From: Cocos nucifera
Taxonomy: Eukaryota > Streptophyta > Magnoliopsida > Arecales > Arecaceae
Direction of reading: 5' to 3'
Assembly: GCA_006176705.1 (NCBI GenBank)
Contig: QRFJ01002509.1
Coordinates: 124,001-188,000 of the forward strand
Length of the DNA: 64,000 nt
Both the position numbers and the translations under genes were made by a program. The notes beneath the pieces are model-generated. The model did not search any database. It saw nothing but the letters and a program-made list of their open reading frames with translations, and had not been told where the DNA came from. Below, piece after piece: positions 36,205-48,338 of the stretch (the first letter of the stretch is position 1; the number at the start of each line of letters is the position of its first letter).

Positions 36205-38681
36205 TATTGGAAATTATGTTCCAAAGTCAATCATCAGTTTGTTGATGATTGAGATATTATAATTAATTTATTAATGAATAAAAAATATTTTGGCATCTTT
36301 TTTTATCATAAATTTACATCTTCTAATGAACTTCATTATTGTGATGAAGTCCTTGAGACTATTTAGTTTCGATAAAGAGAGAATTTATCGATTAATCTTT
36401 AAATTTGTTCACAATCAAATGATAGGCTGTTAATTAGGACAACAACGTCTATCGAGCATAGGTTGCTATATGCCATATAGATTGGTTATCCTCTTAACCA
36501 AGGAGTATGGAGACACTGGTATGACATACAGGTGAGATGTATGGGTACATCATCATTGAACATGATCAACTTCAGAGCATTCTACTATCGAGAATTTCTC
36601 TGATGAGATATAGGTATAAGTATCCCTTAAATCTGATATCACCTCAGTGACTTGCAAGCAACTCATTGTACTTTGGTACCGGACTAACTAAATTTTTAAT
36701 TTAGCAATGAAAGACTTCTAGGCACAGTCAAGTACTTACGAAGTCAGAGTGTGATCAAGATGGAATTGACCACTCCAAGAGTTGGAGAAGAATGTATCAC
36801 TGTATTTCAATATAGCAAAATCTTGGCCAGGATAATCTATCAGATGAATTTGATATTTTAAAATACAATATGGACAATCTGATCAGAGTTGATTGTTGAA
36901 GTTTGAGGTGTCCTACGAGTATTATTGTCAAGGGGATGAATTATATAGAAACTATATTTGTATGGATTCTAAGGATGGTGTTCTACACCTTTCGATCTAT
37001 CCGACTGTCGAGTATCATTGCTAGATGATCACTTCGATTGGTACAAAAATTTATTTTTATGCTATCGACTTAGGTTTAGATCTATAAGGTCACACACATT
37101 AGAGTTAACATTCTGATTGGATGGTTGATCAGTGATTTAGAATCATTTTAGGGTTAAACAATCAATACGATTGGTGTTTAACCTTGTGCAAGTGTTGCAG
37201 GAGGATCGATTAGCAATTCAATTACTAATTAGCTTAATTTGATTAAATTAGAAGATTGAGATTAAGTATAATTAAATATGATTTAATTAGATTTGGTTTG
37301 GACTTAATTGGATCAAGTCCAATTGGCTTATTAGATAAGTCAAGTGCAAGAAAGAACTAGTCCTAGTCTAATTAGAACTCGGGTCAACCTAATTTTCTAA
37401 TTTGATTAAAAGATTTAATTAAAATTAAATCTAATTTAATTAAGTCTTTAAATAAATTAGGATCTTATTAAATTAGATTGATTTACTCTTATTTTTTTTG
37501 GTTAAAAGATCTTGTTTGACCAAGACAAAATAGGAGTCCTAGTGTGACTAAGACTCCCTATTTCTTGCGCCACCTAATCCTCATGCCCCATCCTTTTCTC
37601 TTTGTATTTTTATGTGAATAATCTTCATGCCCAAGGTTTCTCACACCTCCCTTCTCTCTTCCTTTTTCTCATATGGAAGTTTGTTGGAAGACCAAGTCAA
37701 AAGAAAAATTAGTTTTGCTTAAGGATTCTATGAGATAGAATTCTTATCAATCAAAACTCTTCCCATAAGTGTGCTGACCTATTCTTTCTTATTTTCTTTG
37801 ATTTTCATTATAAAAGAGGATATTTTTTTAGGCACCCCCCTTGCTGGTCCATGGTAGAAAAAGAGGTGGGGGTGCCCAAGAGTTGGGCACCCCAACAACT
37901 TCCCTTATTTGGTCCTTCCTAGTTTAGGTTTTTAACCTAACCTGGACTATGCATATTTCTTTATTTAAAAAAAAAATTTGAATGAAATTTTTATAAATTG
38001 TAGACATTTGAGAGGCCTCTTTGGTGCAGAAAAATTAAAGAAAAATTCATCTGGGTTGTGGAGATATTAAAAACACAAATCAGGATGTCTAGAAAAAGAA
38101 CAAAGAAGAAGAAGAGGGTCTTCTTCTAGGATTTTTGTTCTAGATCTCTTCCTCCCTTTTTGTGAGTTTTTAAGAGATGTCTCAGCATCACAAATCTTCC
38201 TCTTTTCTTTTGATATTTTGGAGTATCTATGTTTTGAAGAAGAAAGCATCGGATCAACCATCGAAGAGAGATAAGCATAATACTAGCATACTATGCTGAT
38301 TTCCTGCATCATGATCTCTGATCGTGTTTGTGGGCTCATGTGGACGACTCCTAGAGGTCGGATGTATATGTGGCTCATGATTTCATCTTCAAACCTGGAT
38401 CAGTAAGTTGGAATATCTAACTTGCTCAGGTAATAGATCTGATCTATTAACTTCATACCTACATTTAATGTAGTGTAGATCTAGATTGATTTAATCAATT
38501 TTTTCTTTCTTATTTAATTTTAATTTTTGATTTAATATCATACCTTGATCATGTAATAGATCTAAGATCTAGATATTTATATATTTATTTAAATAAATAT
38601 TTAATTTATTTAAATCTTTCGCTGCATAATCTTGAAAAAGTTTCAAGATCTATCCGTAAAACTCTAGATCTGGTTTCTTCA
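36205..38681 (+). repeat. 5' LTR of the long-LTR copia element
   Basis: Begins TATTGGAAATTATG and ends GGTTTCTTCA just before the primer site. It aligns along its length with 50538-52916, apart from a deletion of about 70-100 bp in the latter near the LIR-type AATTAAATCT repeats (about 37330-37440). Confidence 0.88.
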
Positions 38682-38683
38682 AT

Positions 38684-38695
38684 TGGTATCAGAGC
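38684..38695 (+). other. Primer binding site (initiator methionine tRNA) of the long-LTR copia
   Basis: TGGTATCAGAGC, intact, two bases after the 5' LTR. Confidence 0.92.
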
Positions 38696-38804
38696 CTAGG
38701 TTCTTATTACATATTTTTTATGTATGTTTAGATTATTTCTTATATTAGATCTAATTTATAATCTAATTATTAAATTTAAATTTTTTTTAAAAAAATTTAG
38801 ATCT

Positions 38805-39055
38805 CATGGACTGCCATAAGGTTGTCCTATTGTAAGGTTTATCCCTTATAGTGAAAAGATTATCCTAGTTCATGATGATCTGACTGTAATCATAAATTTA
38901 TTTAATTTAATCTAATTTTATTTATAATTTAATATATTTAAAATAATTTTACATCTAAAAATAAAATATTTTAGATTGCACGGACTGCCATAAGATTGTC
39001 CTGCTATAAGGTTTATCTCTTATAGTGAATAGGTTGTCCTAATACATACTGATCT
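38805..39055 (+). repeat. Two direct ~80-bp repeats in the copia leader
   Basis: The block GGACTGCCATAAG.TTGTCCT followed by AAGGTTTATC.CTTATAGTGAA occurs at about 38809 and again at about 38978, spaced about 170 bp. It lies in the untranslated leader between primer site and gag. Confidence 0.85.
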
Positions 39056-40600
39056 AAAATATTGATTATAAAATTTTAGATTAGATCTAAAAAATTTTAT
39101 AATTTGATTAAAAATATTTTAATCTGATTTTAATCATCATAAATATGTTAGATTTGATCTAGGAAGATTTATGATTGATTATTATTGAAACTGTTTCAAT
39201 TACATGAACCTGTTTAGATTAGATCTAAAGTAGTTTTATATTTATTTTACTTATATATTGATTATGAATCAAACATGTAACTTGATTGATAGAACCATGT
39301 TGTAAAAATATTTCATAAATATAAAAATTATTTTCAAAAACTCGAACCCCAACCCTCATCCCAAAACTTAATTAAGAATTAAGAAGTTGATTGATTAGGA
39401 TCTAGGATTGTGAATTGAAGATCCTAAGATACAAATCATAACACATTGAATTAAATGGGTTAGTGGAGATTAGGTCTATTAATTGGGTTAGACCTAGGGT
39501 TAGATTAAAGAATGTACTTAATTAGAAAATTGACTAAATCTAATCAATTATTATCTTAGATTAGGTCAAGGATTCTCTAGATCAATTACAATAGTTGTAG
39601 ATGATCAAGTCCATGTCTTTAACAAGACTCTAGATGGACTTAATTCTTTACTACGCGGTCTAGCACAAACTATTAGGTTGATCTAATTGAAACTAATTAA
39701 ATCAGTTGGTATCTAAGGTAAACCAGACCGATGATTTTTAATTGGTAGTCCACTTACCTAGCCATTTTTGATAGTGTCTAAGGCAAGCTTTGGTAGATCC
39801 TCCCACCGATCGAACTTACTTGGCCTTTTGGTGAGATATATTTTGATTGAATCACTTGACTATTCGAGCTGACCCATGTCAACTAGGTAAATCAGTGTGA
39901 TTGATTTAGATGCTCCTAGATCAGCTTGTTAGTGGTCTCCCTTAAGCTAACTTGGTGAAGCCAATGGGATAATCATGACAAGCTGGTTAATCTGACCTAC
40001 TCATTTTTATAAATAAATTTTCTAAAATTATTAGGTCCCTAAAATAAAATAATTATATGATAACTGGATCATAGCCTTTCATTAAAGTGGATGATAATGG
40101 GTCCATCAGTTGGATAATCATTGAAGGCCCAAAGGTCTGATGCTTATCGGTTGATGGAATTATCATTCATTATATGATCTCTTTGATACATCTTTTTAAA
40201 TGGTGGTCAAGTGGACCAACCAAAGTTGGGCCTGATTATTCATTGATTAGATGGGCTAAATATGATCATGTTAATGGTTGGACCTAACTGGATCCTTTTT
40301 TGAGAAAGCCAAAGCTAACTGATTAGAAGCTGGAGCAAAATTTAATTACAAAAAATTATTTGAAGAAATAATTGGTTATGAACCTATCCTTAGATGTACA
40401 TGGGTTGGCCAACCAAAGTTGAGCTCATGTACAGTCAATGTAGATTCTAGTACCTACTAAGGAATTAGGATAATTTATTGAATTGAAGGTAGAGGCTATC
40501 AATTTGAATAAAATAGTGGGAGAAACCTTTTGATTAAAGTCCAAATCTTTAGGTTTGATGAATTAATTACTAATTAGATTTTGATTTTTCTTTGTACAGA

Positions 40601-41246
40601 CATGGCCACTTCCCTATCGCTCCGATCATTGTTGGACAATGATAAGTTGGTGGGACCCAACTTTAGTAGCTGATATCGAAAGATGAAGATTATCCTGAAG
40701 CATGAATGGATCCTATATATGCTGACGGATCCTGCACCTGAGGAGCCAGCTGCCAATGCATGTGGAATAGTTAGAGATACTTTTCAGAAGTGGCTTAATG
40801 ATCGAACCACGGTGTGCTGCATTATGCTGGCTGCAATGAGCGATGAGTTCAATCATAGGTTTGAGGTAGCTCAGCCAAATGAAATGCTCCAAGTATTGAA
40901 GGATTCTTTTGGCACACTCGATGACATTAAGAGGCACAAGACTAGTTGCACCATCTTCAACGCTAGAATGCGGGATGAAGCTTCTGTCACTGATCATGTA
41001 CTATACATGATCGAGCTGATAGAGCGCTTAAGCAAACTCGGCTTTTTCTTGCATGAACAACTTGAGAATGATGCAATACTGAACTTGCTATCAAAGTCCT
41101 ATCTTCCTTTCCTTACTCATTATAGAATGACAAAGCCTGAAGTAAACTACCACAGCTTACTGGGGTTACTTCAGAACTTTGAGAAGGATCACCAGCTCCA
41201 TAAAAAGTTGGTGAACTTAGTGGGAGGTTCATCTTCTGATTCTTGA
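40601..41246 (+). pseudogene. Copia gag, near-intact but with a nonsense codon
   Basis: ATG at 40601 begins MATSLSLRSLLDNDKLVGPN. A stop replaces the conserved Trp of the F.SW motif near 40671. From 40683 the frame is open to 41246: KMKIILKHEWILYMLTDPAP, MLAAMSDEFNHRFE, IFNARMRDEASVTDHVLYMI. This is the UBN2/copia capsid fold. A zinc-knuckle relic (CFLYKK.GH..RNCP) follows near 41360 with two stops. It is the best-preserved gag in the window. Confidence 0.88.
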
Positions 41247-41379
41247 CCCTTTAAGAAAGGAAAGAATAAGAAGTAAAAAACAAAGAAGGTGCAAATTCAG
41301 GTTGGGACATCTGTGCAGGATCAGACCAGGAAGATCAAGTCTGATAAAAGTCATGTTGAATGCTTCTTATACAAGAAGT

Positions 41380-42994
41380 AGGGGCACTAGAAGAGAAATT
41401 GTCCTTAGTACATTGCCTCCCTGGATTCGAACAGGTAGAGAAAGAAACAAGCTATTGCTGGGCAAGATATTTACATGATAACTCCTTATAATTTTTCTAT
41501 TTATGATATTACTGACTAGATATTGGATACCGATAGTCCTTATCATATTTGTAATTCGTTGTAGGGGTTGCAGGTCAGTAGAAGATTCGAGCAAGATGAG
41601 CGATTCCTAAACATTGGAGATGAAAGATTAGTTTCAATTCTAACTTTAGAAATTTTGAAACTTGTATTTGAATCTCATACCATTATTCTTAGTGATTGTC
41701 ATTTCTGTCATAGTTTCTTTTTAAATATCATTTCTGTAGGCCTTTTAACTATGAACAATTATGAAATTTCAATAAAGAAATAAGTTTGTAATGTCATTGT
41801 GAATGGTATTACTGCTTTCTATGGATAATTGAACAATGGTGTATATATGTTATCACAATCTGTTAATGTAGTCTATTCTATTGGCAAGCATCCTAGATTA
41901 GATAGTGTATTGGATATCTACTTATGGCACTATAGGCTAGGTCATATGAACAAGAATAGGATAAACAGGTCGACTCAAGAGAAAATTCTCAAAGTCAGAG
42001 ATTGTGAATCACTTTCAACTTGTGAGTCTTGTCTTCTTGATAAAATGACCAAGTCACCTTTTACTGAAAAAGGTGAGAGAGCCAATGAACTCTTAGGTCT
42101 AGTACATACTGATGTATGTGGACCAATGAGCACAAGTGCCAGAGATTGATATGTCTATTTCATTACTTTTATAAATGATCTATTCAGATATGGATATATC
42201 TATCTGATGAAATATAAGTCAGATTCTTTTGAAATGTTCAAACGATTTCGAAATGAAGTAGAAATACAAAGTGGAAAGAGTATTAAAACTCTTCGGACTG
42301 ACCAAGGAGGAGAATATCTTTCTGATGAGTTTTTCATATATCTAGAAGAGAATGAGATTCTCTCCCAATGGGCTTCTCCTAGAATACCATAGCATAATGG
42401 TGTATCTGAAAGGAGGAATCGGACTCTATTAGACATGGTTCGATCCATGATGAAATTTGGCAGCTTGTCGATATCCTTCTAGGGATATGCACTCGAATCG
42501 GCTTGTTATCTATTAAATAGGATTTCAAGTAAGTTTGTAGTTAAAATTTTATATGAGATATGGATAGAATGTAAGCCAGTGCTTTCACACCTTAGGGTTT
42601 GGGGGTATCCGGCTTATGTCAAACGATTAATTACAGATAAACTTGAACCTAGGTCTGATAAGTGTACATTCATAGGGTACCCAAAAGAGATCAAAGAATA
42701 CTATTTCTATCATACTGATGAACAAAAGGTATTCGTCAGTCTTAGGACAATCTTTTTGAAAAAAAAGTTCCTTGGTGAAGGAACTGTTGCTTCTAAGATT
42801 GAACTTGATGAAGTTCAACAGATAGAAAGTCTGACACAGAATGTTGAACCTAAGTCAAATTTGATCATATCAGATTCGAAGCCTAGTAAATCCACACCAT
42901 TAAGGCAATCCGGTAGAGTACCGCATCATCCGGATAGATACTATGGATTCTTGATCTAGGATGATGATTCCATCAAACTCGATGAGAATGATGA
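41380..42994 (+). pseudogene. Copia protease and integrase region, broken
   Basis: Protease relic DTDSPYHICNS near 41528. GAG-pre-integrase with YLWHYRLGHMNKNRI near 41920 and a CESCLLDKMTKSPF zinc site near 42022. Integrase core with LGLVHTDVCGPMSTSA near 42093, LRTDQGGEYLSDEF near 42292 and NGVSERRNRTLLDMVRSMM near 42399. A C-terminal part LRVWGYPAYVKRL lies near 42588. At least five in-frame stops split it (for example in the HNGVSER and FGLSISF regions). Confidence 0.86.
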
Positions 42995-44382
42995 GGATCC
43001 GATCACTTATATGGATGTGATGCAAAGATCCAACTCTGAGAAATGGCTAAAAGTCATGAGATCCGAAATGAATTTCATGAAAGTCAATGATGCAGGGATA
43101 TTAGTTGACCCGCCTGAAGAGGTTAAACCCATTGGGTGTAAATGGGTATTCAAAAGAAAAAAAAGATGCAGACGAAAAGGTGGAGACCTATAAAGTCCGT
43201 CTGGTTGCCAAGGGGTATCATCAACATTATGGTATTGACTATGACGAGACATTCTTCCTAATGGCAATACTCAAATTCATTCGAATAATGCTTGCAATAG
43301 CTGCCCAACTAGACTATGAGATCTAGCAATGGATGTGAAGATGACTTTTCTAAATGGAGAGCTAATCGAAGAGGTGTATATGATACAATCTGAGGGGTTT
43401 ACATCTATAGATGAGTTCAAGGTGTGTAGGCTTTAGAGATCCATTTATGAATTAAAGCAAGCATCTTGGAGTTGGAACATGCATTTTGATAAAGTGATCA
43501 AAATGTACTTTATTAAGAATGAAGAAGAACCCTACATTTATAAATGGACAAATGGTCCAACAGTGGTATTCCTTATTTTGTACGTGGATGACATTCTCTT
43601 AATCGAAAATGACATCCCCGCACTATAAGAAATAAAAGTCTGATTGTCATCACAGTTCTCCATGAAGGACTTGGGTGAAGCATCCTAAATCCTAGGGATG
43701 AAGATCTATAAAGATGGATCTAAAAGGATGCTTGGTATATCCTAGTCTACGTACATTGAAACTATGCTGAAGAGGTTCAGCATGGAGAATTCTAAAAGGA
43801 GCTATCTTTCGATAGGCCAAAAAATTTTTCTCTAAGAAGGATTGTCTGACAACTCTTGAAGAGAGAGAGCGTATGAGTAGTGTTGACGCAGAATCTGATC
43901 ATCGTCAGAATCCACTAGAGTGGAGGTCGATGAGGTCGCCGCTGGGGACCTGCAAAATAAAATTCCATCTGGAGTCGGTGGAGGGGGGTGGCTCCGGCAG
44001 GACCCTCCGACGATCAAGTCAGCTCTGGTCAACAGGAATGAAGTGCTCGAGAATGAGTTCCGGAGCTTGGAGAAGAAGAGGAGAGCTCAGAGTCTGAGAG
44101 GTTAGAGATTAGCGTATCTGAAGGGTTCTTTATAGGCGGAGCTTAGTTGATGGTGACGGCCATATCGCCTGGCAGAGAGCCGTTGGAGCCGCATGAAGTT
44201 TGATATGAAGATGAAGGCATCATCAGACGGATAGTGACAGCCATACTGGTAGGGCATGGGCCGCATGAGGCTGGTTACGGAGAGAGTGGTATCGCCAGTA
44301 GTGATGGCCATATCGTTCGATCTTATCATTTGTTGCAGACTGATAGCGATAATTCGTCTAGAGGAGTTTAGACTTGTAGGAG
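42995..44382 (+). repeat. First copy of a 1.39-kb segment duplicated across the assembly gap
   Basis: Holds copia RT (ITYMDVMQRSNSEKWLKVMR, the GCKWVFKRKK block, a frameshift, then YVDDILL near 43580) followed from 43881 by the first 502 bp of a gypsy LTR. It repeats at 44393-45781 almost base for base: I see one inserted G and one C/T difference. The AGTAG and LTR junction is present in both. Confidence 0.93.
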
Positions 44383-44392
44383 NNNNNNNNNN
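44383..44392. other. Assembly gap (10 N)
   Basis: Ten N bases between two near-identical segments. Sequence on the two sides overlaps rather than abuts, so true length here is uncertain. Confidence 0.99.
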
Positions 44393-45279
44393 GGATCCGA
44401 TCACTTATATGGATGTGATGCAAAGATCCAACTCTGAGAAATGGCTAAAAGTCATGAGATCCGAAATGAATTTCATGAAAGTCAATGATGCAGGGATATT
44501 AGTTGACCCGCCTGAAGAGGTTAAACCCATTGGGTGTAAATGGGTATTCAAAAGAAAAAAAAGATGCAGACGAAAAGGTGGAGACCTATAAAGTCCGTCT
44601 GGTTGCCAAGGGGTATCATCAACATTATGGTATTGACTATGACGAGACATTCTTCCTAATGGCAATACTCAAATTCATTCGAATAATGCTTGCAATAGCT
44701 GCCCAACTAGACTATGAGATCTAGCAATGGATGTGAAGATGACTTTTCTAAATGGAGAGCTAATCGAAGAGGTGTATATGATACAATCTGAGGGGTTTAC
44801 ATCTATAGATGAGTTCAAGGTGTGTAGGCTTTAGAGATCCATTTATGAATTAAAGCAAGCATCTTGGAGTTGGAACATGCATTTTGATAAAGTGATCAAA
44901 ATGTACTTTATTAAGAATGAAGAAGAACCCTACATTTATAAATGGACAAATGGTCCAACAGTGGTATTCCTTATTTTGTACGTGGATGACATTCTCTTAA
45001 TCGAAAATGACATCCCCGCACTATAAGAAATAAAAGTCTGATTGTCATCACAGTTCTCCATGAAGGACTTGGGTGAAGCATCCTAAATCCTAGGGATGAA
45101 GATCTATAAAGATGGATCTAAAAGGATGCTTGGTATATCCTAGTCTACGTACATTGAAACTATGCTGAAGAGGTTCAGCATGGAGAATTCTAAAAGGAGC
45201 TATCTTTCGATAGGCCAAAAAATTTTTCTCTAAGAAGGATTGTCTGACAACTCTTGAAGAGAGAGGAGCGTATGAGTAG
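44393..45279 (+). pseudogene. Copia reverse transcriptase, second (continuous) copy, interrupted at 45279
   Basis: Same RT text as 43000-43880: GCKWVFKRKK, VAKGYHQHYGIDYDETF in a shifted frame, YVDDILL near 44980. It ends in ERMS at the AGTAG target site. The frame resumes at 49840 after the gypsy insertion with AATTTCATATGC (SYAS... SIIYAMTCT), confirming that the insertion hit RT. Stops and a frameshift make it inactive. Confidence 0.86.
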
Positions 45280-46221
45280 TGTTGACGCAGAATCTGATCA
45301 TCGTCAGAATCCACTAGAGTGGAGGTCGATGAGGTCGCCGCTGGGGACCTGCAAAATAAAATTCCATCTGGAGTCGGTGGAGGGGGGTGGCTCCGGCAGG
45401 ACCCTTCGACGATCAAGTCAGCTCTGGTCAACAGGAATGAAGTGCTCGAGAATGAGTTCCGGAGCTTGGAGAAGAAGAGGAGAGCTCAGAGTCTGAGAGG
45501 TTAGAGATTAGCGTATCTGAAGGGTTCTTTATAGGCGGAGCTTAGTTGATGGTGACGGCCATATCGCCTGGCAGAGAGCCGTTGGAGCCGCATGAAGTTT
45601 GATATGAAGATGAAGGCATCATCAGACGGATAGTGACAGCCATACTGGTAGGGCATGGGCCGCATGAGGCTGGTTACGGAGAGAGTGGTATCGCCAGTAG
45701 TGATGGCCATATCGTTCGATCTTATCATTTGTTGCAGACTGATAGCGATAATTCGTCTAGAGGAGTTTAGACTTGTAGGAGAGTTCGGTTGAAGGAAAAG
45801 CTCGGGAGGAGCTCAGCCGCAAAGAAGTTCGGTCGGCTGAAGGGGATGTTTGGGAGAAGTTCGGCCCCTACAAAAATTCGATCGAAGAGAAAGCTTGGAG
45901 GGAGTTCGGCTTTTGCAGGAGTCTGACTGAAGCTCAATGGTTGAGTTTGGCTAAAGCCCGACCGCTGGGAGTCCAAGGAGCTTGGCCGCTAAGCAGGTCG
46001 GCCGGCTGAATGGGTTCGAAGGAGTTCGACCGCTGCTTGGCCGTCGAGGAGTTCGACTGAGGGACGACTGCTGAGGAGTTCGAGGAGCTCGGCTGCTAAG
46101 TAGTTCAGCCGACTATAAGGGTTCGGCTAAGACTCATCTACTAAAGCTCTTCCGTGGCTACTGGCCGCATCAAGCTGGGCACCAAACTTGACTTCGGCAG
46201 GAGCGGGGTTTATCCCCAACA
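45280..46221 (-). repeat. 3' LTR of the nested non-autonomous gypsy
   Basis: Plus-strand text runs TGTTGACGCAGAATC to TTATCCCCAACA. The part from about 45780 to 46160 holds degenerate copies of the GAGTTCGG.CG repeat that is hugely amplified in the solo LTR. A partial third copy (43881-44382) lies before the assembly gap. Confidence 0.9.
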
Positions 46222-46259
46222 ATAGCCCCCCCACTTTCGAGTTCGAAACTCAAAGGGAG

Positions 46260-47515
46260 GGAGTGTAGAAAAGGCGACTGTTGAAGTTCTCTTCTGGACT
46301 CCGTGCTGGTTCAGATCGAAGCTCGGAGGAGATCCTATCTCCAACCGAGGTTGAGGTAGGCCTCATCCACTGCGATCGAAGTCGATACTGTCTCCAGCAG
46401 TCGAGGTTAACACGGACGCTCGGGAGAGATCTGATCTCAGGCTGAGGTTGTCAATGATCGCTCGAGAGAGATCTTATCTCTGGTCGAGGTTGTCAACAGT
46501 CGCTCGGGAGAGATCTTATCTCTGGTCGAGGTTGTTGCTCGCATTAGCGGGCTAAGGGGGCACATAAGGGCCGCTGTCAGGGCCTCTCCCTCCATCTCGT
46601 CTTTTGTGAATGAGGCTTCGCTCGCGTAGAGATCTTATCTCTGGCGAGGTTGTTGCTTGCGTTAGAACGAGGTTCTTCTCCTGTTCCTAACCGGAGGTTG
46701 ACTCGATCTCTCAGGAGAGATCTTATCTCTAGCCGAGGTTTGTCCACGGTCGCTTGGAGAGATCTTATCTCTGCCGAGGTTGGCAACGGTCACATCAGGA
46801 GAGATCTTATCTCTGACCGAGTTTGTCTACGGTCGCTCGGAAGAGATCTTATCTCTAGCCGAGGTTGTTGCTCGCCGTTAGGACGAGGTTCTCTCTTGTT
46901 CCTAATCTAGGTTGACTTGGTCACTCGAAAGAGATCTTATCTCTAGCCGAGGTTGTCACGGTCGCTCATGAGAGATCTTATCTCTAGCCGAGGTTGTTTT
47001 GCTCGCATTAGGATGAGGTTCTCCTCCTGTTGCTAATCGAGGTTGACTCGGTCGCTGGAAGAGATCTTATCTCTAGTCGAGCTGTCCACGGTCGCTCGAA
47101 AGAGATCTTATCTCTAGCCGAGGTTGTTGCTCGCGTTAGGACGAGGTTCTCCTCCTGTTCCTAATCGAGGTTGACTCAGTCGCTCGAAAGAATCTTATCT
47201 CTGGTCGAGGTTGTTGCTCACATTAGGACGAGGTTCTCCTCCTATTCCTAACCGAGGTTGACTCGGTCGCTCGGGAGAGATCTTATCTCTAGCCGAGATT
47301 GTCAACGTGTCGCTCGAAAGAGATCTTATCTCTAGCCGAGGTTGTTGCTTGCGTTAGGATGAGGTTCTCTTCCTGTTCCTAATGGGCTGTGGGGCACATA
47401 AGGGCCGCTGTCAGGGCCTCTCCCCCCATCTCGTCCTTTGTGAATGAGACCTTCGCTCGAGAGAGATCTTATCTCTAGCCGAGATTGTTGCTCGTGTTAG
47501 GATGAGATTCTTCCT
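46260..47515. repeat. Minisatellite with palindromic AGAGATCTTATCTCT core
   Basis: Some 17-18 copies of GAGAGATCTTATCTCT (six-base arms around CTT), each followed by (A/G)GCCGAGGTTG and separated by CGGTCGCTCG or by GTTGCTCGCGTTAGGACGAGG plus TTCTCCTCCTGTTCCTAA. Spacing alternates between about 43 and 90-130 bp, so this is a two-level repeat. It lies in the internal region of the nested gypsy, next to its 3' LTR. Confidence 0.9.
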
Positions 47516-47599
47516 CCTATTCCTAACGCGGCAATTATTGACTGCTTCTTCTCTGTCATCGCATAGTTTTCACATCTAGAAATAATATTATTGAAAATC

Positions 47600-48338
47600 T
47601 TCTCTTATCATTCGATTCGAGTCCGATGTAAAAATCTAAATAGAAACTCTTTCTATTATTTTACTCTACCATGACCATGGACTTTTGGACTTGATTTTCA
47701 TGATTATCATGGGGCTGCTCCTCTACCACCGAGGTAGATAGATTCCATCTTGATGCAATCCAGTTTCTATAATGAACATGTCATTGCCAACATACACCTC
47801 AGGATTCCATATGGCTAGGAGATCGAGTAATGGTGTAGTCAAACTATAACACCCTCAAGGTGAACTGCCAATGCACCTTAGGTCAAAGAACCAGACACAC
47901 TACTACAGCATCGAGTCAGTCATTGACGAGAAGGTAGACTCCCTAATGACTACTCGAGGTGGTCACGCTCAGTGCCCTCATTCTCTAACGAGTACCTATA
48001 CTCTCGCTCCGATGTCTCCACACCATAGACTCAAGACTCATCTACTAAAGAGAAGCGATTGTACACCAACCTTCTAGATCAATCACCATCCTCGTGATGG
48101 TCCTATGGTCAGGAGCATTTTATGAGTTAACAATGATTATTCATGTCTTAAATTTTCAACTCTTAAAAATATGAATTATCATTACCATTAACTCAAAGGA
48201 TGTATCACAGATACTAAATACACATATGTGATAGAAAATAATCTATTTTATTTATTATAGTCATAATTATAATTTTGCCCCTAGAAGTGTATTACAAGTG
48301 TCAACCAATTCTGGCTTTTAGGGCACATATATCTAACA
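47600..48338 (-). mobile_element. Copia LTR fragment nested in the gypsy element
   Basis: The minus strand from 48338 (TGTTAGATATATG) matches the LTR that starts at 61142 for about 740 bp, including CAGAATTGG, CATTTAACTC-type and GGATCATTATGAGGATGG text. The match fades at about 47600 near GATTCGAGTCC. No target duplication was found, so it is either truncated or a diverged solo LTR. It cuts an open frame that ends at 48339. Confidence 0.78.

Noticed and set aside
42995..45781. True tandem duplication of copia RT plus LTR
   Set aside because: The copy ends exactly at the Ns and both copies share the same insertion junction; an assembly overlap is simpler.
45767..46110. Minus-strand open frame with Ser-Phe-Asn-rich repeats
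   Set aside because: It is LTR sequence of the nested gypsy, the same repeat type as the 45-bp array; no coding support.
46260..47515. Repeated palindrome array considered as a CRISPR or an operator cluster
   Set aside because: Spacers are themselves repeats, the context is the inside of a gypsy element, and the genome is eukaryotic.
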